Assembly: GCA_022824495.1 (NCBI GenBank)
Contig: JAJDZU010000009.1
Span: forward strand, 62,001-126,000
DNA from: Chloroflexota bacterium
Lineage (GTDB): Bacteria; Chloroflexota; UBA11872
Reading direction: 5' to 3'
Length of the DNA: 64,000 nt
Shown here piece after piece: positions 26,597 to 34,720 of the stretch (positions within the stretch are counted from its first letter, which is position 1; every line of letters starts with the position of its first letter). Below the pieces are notes generated by a model, which made no database searches, had not been told where the DNA came from, and worked only from the letters and a program-made list of their open reading frames with translations. Position numbers and translations under genes: made by a program.

Positions 26597-28216
26597 TCAG
26601 ACCGCCCCATTGCCCGCCGCCTGCCGCTGTCGAAGCAACGCCAGGTTGTTCGAAATTACCTGGTGCTGCTGCGGGTTCGTGTCTGGCGTGTACACCTGTA
26701 GGGCCTGCTCGTAGTGATACGCCGCTTCGCGCAGCAAGTCGGGCTCGTTCTGCTTCGCCATCCCGAACAACATGCTCCCCAGGTTTGCGTGCGCCACCGC
26801 CGCCTGCGGCGGAGCGTTCGGACCCGTCCACACTTGCAACGCTGCCCGAAACGCATCCACGCTCGCCGCCAGGTCCGGCGCGCTGCGGCCCTGCGCTCGA
26901 AATGCCAGCGCCATCCCCAGGTTGAACTGCGCCACCGCGTGCGGCGCCGGGTGCGTCGCCAGCGGACGCGCCACGCTCGAAGCCTGAAGCCGTTCGATTG
27001 CCCGGTCCAGGTACGTTGCGTCCCGCTCCGTCGAATGCAATGTCAGGTACACCAGCCCCGCGTTCAGCTGGCTCGCTCCCGCGTCCTCCGGTCGACCCAG
27101 CGACGTCCACAGGACCGCTGCCCGATCCAGTGCCGCGGTGGCCTCGGGTAGCGACGCCTCCAGCCCCTGGTTCGCCGCCGTCATGATCGCCGACCCCAGG
27201 TTGTTCGCCAGTTGAGCCGCCAGCGCCGACGCCTCGCCCTCGCTGGCCGCCGTCAGTCCTTCGCGAAACGCCTTCACCGCCGCGTCGGTCGACCCCGGAA
27301 TCCCGCGCTGTGCCAATTCCGTCTGCGCCAGCCCCCGCTCGTTCCACATTGACGCAAGTTCGTCGGCCCGGCCGTCGGCCGGCAGCAGCTCGATCGCCGT
27401 CTGCAACGCGCTGTCGGCCTGCCGCAGATTCTGCGCCCGGTCCCCGCCCGGCCGCTGCCCCCACGCTGTCCCCAGCGCCCGGTAAAGCTGCGCCGCTTCC
27501 GCTGGATGCTCCGAAATGCCGGGCAGGTGAAGCGCCCGGTTATAACTTGCAATCGCCTCTTGCAGATTCGTGTCCCGATCGCCCCTCTCCCGCAACCCGT
27601 AAGCTGCCGCCCGGTTTGCATGAACCGCCATCGCTACGCCCACCTCGGCGTCGTTTACGACGTCGGCCGCTTCGTCGAACCTCGACAACGCCTCATCCGC
27701 TGACGCCGGAGTGCTCGCCAGCAGCCGGCCCGAACCGTTCAGCAGTGACACCAGCAGCCCCCGCGCCTCGGCCTTCCGCGCCGCCGCGATCGCTTCGTCG
27801 AAGACCCCAACTGCCTGTCGGACGCTGAACGGATCGTCCAGCTTCGCTGCCTGGCCGGCCGCCCGCGCGTAACCCGCCAGCAGCCGGGCTTGCAGCGCAT
27901 GGTGGCCAACCGCGCCCAGCGCCCCAGCTGTCTGCGTGTATGTGCGCTGCGCATCCTCGCGGCGCCCGGCCTGCCACTGCGCCTGTCCCAGTCGTTCACT
28001 TGCTCCTGCAAAGAGGTCAGGAAGCTCTTGCGGCGTGAACACCAGCAACGCCCGCGCCGCCGCCTGCGCCGCTTCCTCTAACTCGTCGGTCGGCGCATCC
28101 CCTTCGAGCAGCGCTCCGGCCAGGTCATAGTTCGCCAGCCCGAACTCCACCGGCGCCGTCTCCACGCACAACGCCCGCGCCGCCGCCCGCAACTCCCCAA
28201 CCCTGCTGTCGGTCAT
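26597..28216 (-). CDS. Tetratricopeptide-repeat protein
   Basis: Cytosolic all-helical protein of 539 residues, starting at the ATG at 28216 (MTDSRVGELRAAARALC). It has repeated helix-turn-helix units with the TPR pattern, for example AEAAQLYRALGTAWGQR, LAAQLANNLGSAIMTAANQ, AVAQFNLGMALAFRAQG and AVAHANLGSMLFGMAKQN, about ten units in all, many about 40-50 residues long as in Sel1/TPR hybrid arrays. It has no signal peptide or catalytic motif. The protein is probably a scaffold; its partners are unknown. It is the last gene on the left before the apparent G/C-skew change. Confidence 0.8.
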   Translation of the reverse strand: MTDSRVGELRAAARALCVETAPVEFGLANYDLAGALLEGDAPTDELEEAAQAAARALLVFTPQELPDLFAGASERLGQAQWQAGRREDAQRTYTQTAGALGAVGHHALQARLLAGYARAAGQAAKLDDPFSVRQAVGVFDEAIAAARKAEARGLLVSLLNGSGRLLASTPASADEALSRFDEAADVVNDAEVGVAMAVHANRAAAYGLRERGDRDTNLQEAIASYNRALHLPGISEHPAEAAQLYRALGTAWGQRPGGDRAQNLRQADSALQTAIELLPADGRADELASMWNERGLAQTELAQRGIPGSTDAAVKAFREGLTAASEGEASALAAQLANNLGSAIMTAANQGLEASLPEATAALDRAAVLWTSLGRPEDAGASQLNAGLVYLTLHSTERDATYLDRAIERLQASSVARPLATHPAPHAVAQFNLGMALAFRAQGRSAPDLAASVDAFRAALQVWTGPNAPPQAAVAHANLGSMLFGMAKQNEPDLLREAAYHYEQALQVYTPDTNPQQHQVISNNLALLRQRQAAGNGAV

Positions 28217-28218
28217 CC

Positions 28219-28240
28219 CGAGACTCTCCGAGGAGTCTCG
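28219..28240. promoter_or_regulatory. Perfect hairpin directly upstream of the TPR gene
   Basis: CGAGACTC and GAGTCTCG form an 8-base perfect stem with a 6-base loop, starting 2 bases upstream of the ATG at 28216, so it would occupy the ribosome-binding region of that mRNA. It could repress translation or be the remnant of a terminator for the upstream methyltransferase gene. No T-tract follows. Confidence 0.4.
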
Positions 28241-28402
28241 ACTTCGCCGATTCCTCTCAGCGACTTGCACGACACCTCGAGGACCATCCACACCGCAATC
28301 CGGAATGCAATCACTATTGGCTCTGGCTCTCGTGTGGCTCGGGCTCTCGTGGACCCGTTTAGTCTACGAACCTCGACAAACCACTCAGTCTCCAGCCATG
28401 CC

Positions 28403-29074
28403 TCAGCCCGCAGTCCTTGGATCCCGCCGCACTTTCGAGCGAACGCGCATGACCGTCGCCCAGGCGGTGAAGTCGGTGTCGGGGGTTGCGCCGAAGGGTT
28501 CGCGGCGGACTTCGAGGATTTCGAAGTGGGGCTCGCAGCAGGCGACGATGACCTGGAGCGAGTGCCTGGGATAGCCGCGCGGGTCGGGTTTGCCGGTTTC
28601 GGGATCGCGGTTGTCGGCGCAGCCGGTGAGGCTGATCCAGTAACCGCCGGGCACGAGCCATTTGGCCACCTGGCCGGCGAACGCGGCGCGGCCCGATTCG
28701 TCGAAGGTGGCCCAGACGCTGCGGTCGAAAGCGAGGTCGAATGGGGTGTCAGGGAACTCTTCGAGGAAATTCGCGCGGCGAAATTCGAGTACTCCATCCA
28801 GACCGGCAGTCAGGCGTTGGGCCTCGTCGATTGCGGCCTGGGAGATGTCGACGCCGAGGACTCGATAGCCGAGGGCGGCCATCTGCGCGGCTTTGCCGCC
28901 GAGGCCGCAGCCGATGTCGAGCAGCCGCCCGCCGGGCGGGGCGAAACGAGCAAGGAGATCGGGCAGCGGGCGCCAGGGTTGGCCGTCGTCCCAGGGCGTT
29001 TCGCGCTGTTGGTACCTGGCCTCCCAATGCTCGCGGGTGCGGCGAGCGGCGCGTTGTTCGGCGTCGTTCGTCAC
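28403..29074 (-). CDS. Class I SAM-dependent methyltransferase (TPMT-like)
   Basis: Methyltransferase of 223 residues with GTG start. The N-terminal HWEARYQQRETPWDDGQPW is typical of the thiopurine methyltransferase/tellurite-resistance-like group, and LLDIGCGLGGKAAQMAALGYRVLGVDIS is the SAM-binding motif I. FDRSVWATFDESGRAAF and GYWISLTGCAD follow as in relatives. Substrates in this group are thiols, halides or chalcogen compounds, but here the substrate is unknown. It overlaps the macro-domain gene by 4 bases and so is translationally coupled to it. Confidence 0.85.
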   Translation of the reverse strand: MTNDAEQRAARRTREHWEARYQQRETPWDDGQPWRPLPDLLARFAPPGGRLLDIGCGLGGKAAQMAALGYRVLGVDISQAAIDEAQRLTAGLDGVLEFRRANFLEEFPDTPFDLAFDRSVWATFDESGRAAFAGQVAKWLVPGGYWISLTGCADNRDPETGKPDPRGYPRHSLQVIVACCEPHFEILEVRREPFGATPDTDFTAWATVMRVRSKVRRDPRTAG

Positions 29075-29607
29075 TCGGACGCCCGTGCCTGCATGGCCCG
29101 CTGGTAGATCTCGAGGTCGTCGTCACCGAAGACGACGAAACGGACCTGGTCGATGTCGAGGTTGATGACGGCGGTGGTCACAGCATCCAGCGCGGTCTCC
29201 GCGGCCAAGTCCTTTGGATAGCCGTAGACGCCTGTGCTGATGGAGGGGAAGGCGACGGTGCGGGCGCCGTGGGCGGCGGCGACTTCGAGGGAGCGGCGGT
29301 AGGCCGAGGCGAGCAGGTCGGGCTCGCCGGCATCGCCGCCGGACCAGACGGGGCCGACGGTGTGAATGACGTGGTTGGCGGAGAGGCGGCCGGCGGTGGT
29401 GCGGACGGCCTGGCCGGGGGGACAGCCGCCGATGCGGCGGCACTCGGCCATGATGTCGGGGCCACCGGCGCGATGGATGGCGCCATCCACGCCGCCACCG
29501 CCCCTGAGGGCGGAGTTGGCGGCGTTCACGATGGCGTCGACCTGCTGAACAGTGATGTCGCCCTGGACGAGCGTCAGACGGGTCTTATCGACCGTTAGCT
29601 CAGTCAT
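29071..29607 (-). CDS. Macro-domain protein, O-acetyl-ADP-ribose deacetylase-like (YmdB/MacroD)
   Basis: ADP-ribose-binding protein of 178 residues. VQGDITVQQVDAIVNAANSALRGGGGVDGAIHRAGG is the classic MacroD-type motif with the catalytic Asp-Gly loop, and VAFPSISTGVYGYPKDLAAE completes the binding site. Such enzymes remove ADP-ribose from proteins or deacetylate O-acetyl-ADP-ribose. The ATG at 29607 is chosen over GTG 29613 because the site GGAGGAG lies 7 bases before it. The methyltransferase gene follows with a 4-base overlap. Confidence 0.92.
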   Translation of the reverse strand: MTELTVDKTRLTLVQGDITVQQVDAIVNAANSALRGGGGVDGAIHRAGGPDIMAECRRIGGCPPGQAVRTTAGRLSANHVIHTVGPVWSGGDAGEPDLLASAYRRSLEVAAAHGARTVAFPSISTGVYGYPKDLAAETALDAVTTAVINLDIDQVRFVVFGDDDLEIYQRAMQARASE

Positions 29608-29632
29608 TTCCACTCCTCCGAGCAGCCGGTGG

Positions 29633-31510
29633 TCATTCCGCGACAGGCCGGACGTGGACGAGGAGGCGGCTGGGGTGCTCGGGGTCGTGGTAGACGGACT
29701 GGTGGGCCGGCTCGACGCGCCGTGATTCGCCTAAAGGCTCGCCGGTGTTGGGGTTGGCGTCGAAACGGGGGTAGTTGGAGGAGGAGATGTCCACGCGCAG
29801 CCGGTGACCGGGGGCGAAGCGGTTGGCGGTGGGGTAGAGGACGATGCGGAACTCGTAGATCTCCCCAGGCTCCAGGAACTCCTCGCAGTCGAAGCCGTTG
29901 CGAAAGCGGGCCCGAAGGATGCTGTCGGTCAGGTTGAGTTCGTAGCCGCCAGGCGTTTCGTGGCTGTGCGGGTAGACGTCCAGCAGCTTGGCGGTGAAAT
30001 CTGTGTCGACAGCGCTGCTGGAGGCGTAGAGCACGACCTCGACGGGGCCGGCGATCTCGAACGGTTCGTCGAACGGGGCAGTCTCGAAGCTGAGCACGTC
30101 GGGACGGCTGGCCAGGGAGAGGGTGTCGTGGTGGCCGTGGAAGCGGCCGGGCTGGCCGCGCTGGTCGAAGCCGCCGGAGGGCAGCGCCTCCTCGGCGGCG
30201 CTGATGGAGCCGCCGGTGGTGGGGACGGGATTGCGCGGGTCAAAGGTGTAGCGGGTCGGGTCGGTCGGGACGCCGGGTGATTCCGTGGCGAGGGAGCCGT
30301 CCGCTTGCAGATAGAGGGCTCTCTCGGCGGCGTCGGGCGGGGGCCACTGGTCGGACGTTTCCCAAAGGCCGCCGTGCCAGAGACGGCCTTCGAGGTCGGC
30401 CGGCGAGCGGCCGAGCTGGCCGCCCATGACGAAGAAGCGGACGGGCGGCTCGCGGTCGAGGCCGGTTTCCATGTCCTTGAGGTGGTGATCGAAGAAGCGG
30501 AGGCGCAGGTCGTCGTAGAGGGGCAGCGCGGATTCGAGGCCGAGGTCTACGTCGCCGGCGGACGTCTCCTCGGTCGTGGATTCGCCGTGGCGCCAGTGCC
30601 CGAGGAGCAGGGACATGGGGCTTGACTTGAGACGCCTCAGGGCGTGGAAGTTGGCGATGGCGCCGCGGGGATAGGTGTCGTACCAGCCGCTCTGGAAGAG
30701 GACGGGGACGTCGGCGTGCTCGTGCCAGTACTCGTCGATGGTGTAGCCGCGCTGGGACCAGTAGGGGCCGCTGCCGCCGTGGGTGAGGATGTCCCAGGCC
30801 CATTGCTCGTAGAGCGGGAGGAAGCGGAGGGCGGTGCGACCGGGGCGGAAGCGGAGAGGCGGGCCCAGGATCTCGGGAACACGATCGAACTCGGCGCGGA
30901 GGACGCGCTCGAGGTCGGGATCAGCCCCGGCTTCCTGGCTGGTGATGGCCATGCGGTAGGCGTAGCTGATGAAGCGCTGCTCGAGGGCGCCGCCCTGGCG
31001 CATTGAAGAAATCAGGTAGTTGCTGGTGCCCTGGCCGACGAGCTGGGCGCGGAGGTGGGGCGGGTTGAGGGTGGCGAGGGCGCTCTGGTCGGACCCGGCG
31101 TAGGAGGCGCCCATGGTGCCGACGCGGCCATTGCACCAGGGCTGGACCGCGATCCACTCCACGGCGTCGTAGCCGTCGGGCGCCTCTTTGGCAAACGGAT
31201 ACCACTCGCCGCCGGAACGGCCGCGGCCACGGACGTCGTTGATGATGACCGCGTAGCCGCGACGAGCGAACCAGTGCGCCTTGCGGGCGTAGCGGCCGGA
31301 GTCCTTGAGGTAGGGGGTGCGCTCAATCAGGGCAGGAAACTCTGCCTCAAGCGCACGGCCGTCGAGGGCGGGCAGATAGAGGTCGGCTGCCAGTTGCACG
31401 CCGTCTCGCGCCGGAATGAGGATGTCGGGAATTACGACCGAGTCGTAGGCACGGTGTGAGCCCTGATATCCAGCGTCAGGCTGGCGTGAGTCGGTCCGGT
31501 TCGTGATCAA
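29633..31510 (-). CDS. CocE/NonD family hydrolase
   Basis: Hydrolase of 625 residues, X-Pro dipeptidyl-peptidase/cocaine-esterase type. The N-terminal alpha/beta hydrolase domain has DILIPARDGVQLAADLYLP, INDVRGRGRSGGEW and the nucleophile elbow GTMGASYAGSDQ with intact Ser; a His is in HWRHGESTTEE. A C-terminal jelly-roll domain begins near residue 400 (EIAGPVEVVLYASSSAVDTDFTAKLLDVYP). Activity on ester or amide bonds is likely; the substrate is unknown. A TTG at 31510 is used, since no better start precedes the homologous region (from about residue 25). Confidence 0.85.
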   Translation of the reverse strand: MITNRTDSRQPDAGYQGSHRAYDSVVIPDILIPARDGVQLAADLYLPALDGRALEAEFPALIERTPYLKDSGRYARKAHWFARRGYAVIINDVRGRGRSGGEWYPFAKEAPDGYDAVEWIAVQPWCNGRVGTMGASYAGSDQSALATLNPPHLRAQLVGQGTSNYLISSMRQGGALEQRFISYAYRMAITSQEAGADPDLERVLRAEFDRVPEILGPPLRFRPGRTALRFLPLYEQWAWDILTHGGSGPYWSQRGYTIDEYWHEHADVPVLFQSGWYDTYPRGAIANFHALRRLKSSPMSLLLGHWRHGESTTEETSAGDVDLGLESALPLYDDLRLRFFDHHLKDMETGLDREPPVRFFVMGGQLGRSPADLEGRLWHGGLWETSDQWPPPDAAERALYLQADGSLATESPGVPTDPTRYTFDPRNPVPTTGGSISAAEEALPSGGFDQRGQPGRFHGHHDTLSLASRPDVLSFETAPFDEPFEIAGPVEVVLYASSSAVDTDFTAKLLDVYPHSHETPGGYELNLTDSILRARFRNGFDCEEFLEPGEIYEFRIVLYPTANRFAPGHRLRVDISSSNYPRFDANPNTGEPLGESRRVEPAHQSVYHDPEHPSRLLVHVRPVAE

Positions 31511-31712
31511 GCCGTCACCTCAGTGTTGGAGCCGTGCGCCGCTAGCGCGTCCCATGATGCCCGGCCGGGCAGGCCGCGGTCGGTCGATGGTGCGCCGCGT
31601 TGCGCGGTTGTCACAGTAATCGAGGAGTGAGTGAAGGGGGCGGAGGTTGGGTGCATTCGATCTGGCTGAGCGGGCGGTGTGGCCTGGAAGGGGTCAGGTG
31701 GTTGGGTGCTCA

Positions 31713-31744
31713 GAAGAGGCCGGTTAGAAACCGGCCGGTACGCC
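31713..31744 (+). repeat. Palindromic intergenic repeat, copy 1
   Basis: Carries an 8-base stem GGCCGGTT/AACCGGCC with a three-base loop (31718-31736) within GAAGAG...TACG flanks. The same flanks and layout recur at 36773-36805, where the stem is GGGCGGTTCG and its complement. These are two diverged copies of one repeat family. Confidence 0.6.
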
Positions 31745-31780
31745 AGACGGGAGGGGGAGAGCTTGGGTGCTGTCGGCTCT

Positions 31781-31905
31781 GTGGTTCGACACGACCGTCC
31801 GAAGACTCCCGGTCGGCTCACCACGAACGGGGTGGGGTCCGGCGGGGGGTGGTTCGACACGGTCCGGTGAGTACACCGGCCCGGCTCACCACGAGCGGGG
31901 GCGGG
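31781..31905 (+). repeat. Tandem pair of 57-base intergenic repeats (period 68)
   Basis: Units at about 31781-31837 and 31849-31905 share GTGGTTCGACACG at the left end and CGGCTCACCACGA(A/G)CGGGG at the right end, with a diverged middle. The unit looks like the GGTTCGAC...GGCTCACCACGAACGG dispersed element seen in many high-GC genomes. No function is known. Confidence 0.65.
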
Positions 31906-31965
31906 CCAATTGTGACGCCTGGCGAGCGTGGCATTCTCTCGTCGATCGGCGCCGAGGCGGTGGAT

Positions 31966-33030
31966 ATGAACCTGGATGACTTGCGACTGACTCCCGAGGA
32001 CTATCGGCCGAAGGCGCCGCGAGGGCGGCACTACCGGATTGGGGTGATCGGGTGCGGGGGGATTGCGAACGGGGCTCACCTGCCGGCGTACCGGGACTTT
32101 GGGTACGAGGTGGTGGCGTGCAGCGACATCGATCGGGCGGCGGTGGAAGCCACGCAGGCGCGGTGGGGGATCGAGGCGGCGGGGACGGATCCGCGGGTGG
32201 TGCTGGAGAAGCCGCAGGTTGAGGTGATCGACCTGGCGGTGCATCCGCACGCTCGTCTGGAACTGTGGCCGGCGCTGCTGAAGGCGGGGAAGCCGATCCT
32301 GTCCCAGAAGCCGTTTGCGATGACCTGGGAGGACGCGGCGTGGCTGTCGAACTCGGCGCGAGACGCCGGGGTGACGCTGATGATCAATCAGCAGGCGCGC
32401 TGGGCACCGGCGCACGCGGCGATCAAGCTGTTGATCGACTCGGGCATCTGCGGGCCGCTGTTCAGCGTGGCGCACGTGCGTCGGAGTTACCAGGACCAGC
32501 CGGACAAGTGGTGGCGGGACGTGGTGAACTTCAACATCGTGGACCACGGAGTGCACTTCCTGGACCTGATCCGTCACTTCAGCGGACGCACGCCGGACGC
32601 GGTGAGCGCGACAACGGCGATGATGCAAGGGCAGAACGCGGTCTCACCGTTGAGTCACACGCTGGCGCTGCACTTCGACAGCGGCGACCTGACGGCGATC
32701 GATCACTTCAACAACATCGTGCAGAGCAAGGCGGGGCACTCGGAGTTTTGGCACATCGACGGGGCGCAGGGCTCGATTACGGGGACGCCGCAGTGGGTAG
32801 AGGTGACGCAGCGCGACGAGCCGGAGCGGCGGGTGCGCTTCCCGATCGAGGGGGCGTGGTTTCCAGAGGCGTTCGGCGGGAGCATGGGTGAGTTGATGGC
32901 GGCGCTGAATGAGGGCCGGGAGCCGTTGACGTCGAGCCGGGACAATCTGAATACGATCCGGATTGCGGCGGCGGGGGTGCGGAGTAGTGACGAGCGGAGG
33001 ACGGTGCGGTTGGAGGAGTTTGTGGCCTAG
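31966..33030 (+). CDS. Gfo/Idh/MocA family oxidoreductase
   Basis: NAD(P)-dependent oxidoreductase of 354 residues, ATG at 31966. The Rossmann motif GVIGCGGIANGAHLPAY, the EKP-equivalent ILSQKPFAMTWEDA with catalytic Lys, and the substrate-pocket His in NFNIVDHGVHFLDLIRH are visible. Members act on sugars, inositols or sugar acids. It stands alone facing a convergent sulfatase-fold gene, so a role in uronate or amino-sugar breakdown is possible but not shown. Confidence 0.9.
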   Translation: MNLDDLRLTPEDYRPKAPRGRHYRIGVIGCGGIANGAHLPAYRDFGYEVVACSDIDRAAVEATQARWGIEAAGTDPRVVLEKPQVEVIDLAVHPHARLELWPALLKAGKPILSQKPFAMTWEDAAWLSNSARDAGVTLMINQQARWAPAHAAIKLLIDSGICGPLFSVAHVRRSYQDQPDKWWRDVVNFNIVDHGVHFLDLIRHFSGRTPDAVSATTAMMQGQNAVSPLSHTLALHFDSGDLTAIDHFNNIVQSKAGHSEFWHIDGAQGSITGTPQWVEVTQRDEPERRVRFPIEGAWFPEAFGGSMGELMAALNEGREPLTSSRDNLNTIRIAAAGVRSSDERRTVRLEEFVA

Positions 33031-33100
33031 CTGAGTCTTGCAGGGACTCTTGTGGCTTGCGGGATTGCCCGGCATTAACATCTGAGTTACCCAGGGCTTT

Positions 33101-33141
33101 TCACCCTCACCCCAGCCCTCTCCCTCGAGGGAGAGGGAGGA
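33101..33141. repeat. CCCTCACCC repeat with GGGAGAGGG hairpin, copy 1
   Basis: CACCCTCACCCCAGCCCTC then a hairpin with arms CCCTCTCCCT and GGGAGAGGG. It lies between two convergent genes, so it may act as a bidirectional terminator although no T-tract is present. Related copies are at 38160-38262, 41617-41690, 41781-41820 and 48234-48312. Confidence 0.65.
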
Positions 33142-33163
33142 AGACCAGGTTTCCGAGGGGGCG

Positions 33164-34591
33164 TTAGCGGCGGCGGGCTACGTAGTCGTCGCCTTTTTGG
33201 ATGGCGGTGAGGTAAGGGGTGCAGCCGGGGCGGTCTTTGAATTCGGCGAATTGGGCGGGGATTTCGCCGCCGGCGTCGGCGATGGCGAGGTTGATGAGTT
33301 CCTCGACAACGTCGGGATGGTCGTCGGCGACGTTGGTGCGGAGCATTTCGTCGTGGGGCAGCTTGTGCAGGAGCGGTTCTTCGCCCCAGATGGTGGCGTT
33401 GCACCACCAGTCGTCGGTGACGACGGTCATGAGCGGGCCCCAGCCTATGCTGACGTGGGAGCGGTGGGACGGGAGGTTCTCGCGGAGGGCGGGGCCGATG
33501 TCCCGGCCTTCAGTGGACGCCTGGATGCCGGCGGCGGCGAGGACGGTGGCGGCGATGTCGGTGTTGGTGACGAGGCCGTCGTAGGTCTGGCCGGCACGGG
33601 CGCGGTCGGGGTAGCGGACCAGCAGCACCAGGTCGGCCACGGCGCGGGTGAGCGGGTGGCCCTGCTTGCTGATGAGGTCCTTGTCGTCGGGGTAGCGCAG
33701 GTTGTGGCCGTGGTCGGAGGCGACGATGACGATGGTTTCGTCAGCGCGGCCTGAGAGTTCGAGTTGTTCCATGAAGTGGCCGAACCAGCGGTCGCAAAGG
33801 GTGACCTCGCCGGCGTAGTTGGCCTGGATGCGCTTGACTTCGCGCTCGTTGAGCACGTTGCCGTTGGGGGCGTAGAGGGACTGGATGATGTCGGTGACTC
33901 CGTCGTCAGGGTCGTAGAGACGGCGGTAGCTGGCGGGCGGCTCCCAGGGTTCGTGGGGGTCGAAGGAGTCGACGACGAGGAAGAAGTCGTCGGCGTCGTC
34001 GTTGTCGTAGAGCCAGCGGGCGGCGTCGTTGAAGAGGCGGGCGGGGTAGAAGTCGGCTTCCTCGCGCCGGAACAGGTTGTTGGTTAAGTACTGGGTGAAG
34101 AATTCGCGGCGCTGGTGCTTTTCGGGCAGGCGCTCGGGGACGTGGCGGCGGATGGCGTCGGGCGGGAGCGCGGGGCCTGAGCGGAAGCGGTCGGTTTCCT
34201 GGCCGCGAATCCACTGCCACTCGGCGAAGCCGCGGTGGAAGTTCTTGCTGGGCTTGAACTGGTGGTAGCAGTCGGTGAAGAGGGCGGTGCGATAGCCGGC
34301 GTCGGTCAGCAGTTCGGAGACGGTGTCCTGCTCTTCGGGGATGGGGCCCCAGCCGGGGGCGCCGGAGAAGTCGCCCTTGTAGTCGCGGTGGCCGAGGTAG
34401 GGGAAGGTGCGCTGGCCGGTGTGGAGGGCGCGACGGAAGGGGAGCGTGGGCAGCGCCTCGGGGAAGGCTCGGGTGCAGCGGATGGCCTGGGCGGCAAAGG
34501 CGTCGAAGTGGGGGGTGCGGATCCAGTCGTTGCCGTAGGCGCCGAGGTGGTCTTTGCGAAGAGTGTCGAAGACGACGAGCACGACGTTCAT
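33164..34591 (-). CDS. Sulfatase-fold phosphohydrolase with Thr at the formylglycine position
   Basis: Alkaline-phosphatase-superfamily protein of 475 residues. The N-terminal metal site VVLVVFDTLRKDHLG and the C-terminal VIVASDHGHNLRYPDDK are those of sulfatases. The motif that should be CxPxR reads T49-L-P-F-R53, followed by RALHTGQ, so the residue normally converted to formylglycine is Thr. True sulfatase activity is doubtful; a Thr nucleophile is normal in phosphodiesterase/NPP-type relatives, which suggests a phosphatase or phosphodiesterase. It is convergent with the preceding Gfo/Idh gene and divergent from the next one. Confidence 0.85.
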   Translation of the reverse strand: MNVVLVVFDTLRKDHLGAYGNDWIRTPHFDAFAAQAIRCTRAFPEALPTLPFRRALHTGQRTFPYLGHRDYKGDFSGAPGWGPIPEEQDTVSELLTDAGYRTALFTDCYHQFKPSKNFHRGFAEWQWIRGQETDRFRSGPALPPDAIRRHVPERLPEKHQRREFFTQYLTNNLFRREEADFYPARLFNDAARWLYDNDDADDFFLVVDSFDPHEPWEPPASYRRLYDPDDGVTDIIQSLYAPNGNVLNEREVKRIQANYAGEVTLCDRWFGHFMEQLELSGRADETIVIVASDHGHNLRYPDDKDLISKQGHPLTRAVADLVLLVRYPDRARAGQTYDGLVTNTDIAATVLAAAGIQASTEGRDIGPALRENLPSHRSHVSIGWGPLMTVVTDDWWCNATIWGEEPLLHKLPHDEMLRTNVADDHPDVVEELINLAIADAGGEIPAQFAEFKDRPGCTPYLTAIQKGDDYVARRR

Positions 34592-34720
34592 GGACTGGAT
34601 CTCCCAATATGATGGCTCAGGGAATGCTGCGCCCGCCGGGTTGGTACGTCAACCGGGCTGAGACCGGCGCGTCTGCTACGGTTCGCGGCTAACGGGGGAA
34701 CGTGCCGCGAGGAGATTGCG

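Larger units (their letters stand above)
31511..31965. other. 455-base intergenic region holding two repeat types
   Basis: Lies between the divergent CocE-type gene and a Gfo/Idh/MocA gene. No plausible gene is present; open frames running through it are unlike proteins. It contains a palindromic element at 31713-31744 and a tandem pair at 31781-31905, listed separately. Promoters for both flanking genes must also lie here, but no clear sites were identified. Confidence 0.6.

Noticed and set aside
28217-28402. Possible DnaA box (CCATCCACA) near the skew change
   Set aside because: Only 7 of 9 positions match the consensus and no cluster or dnaA gene is present; chance is likely in 180 bases.
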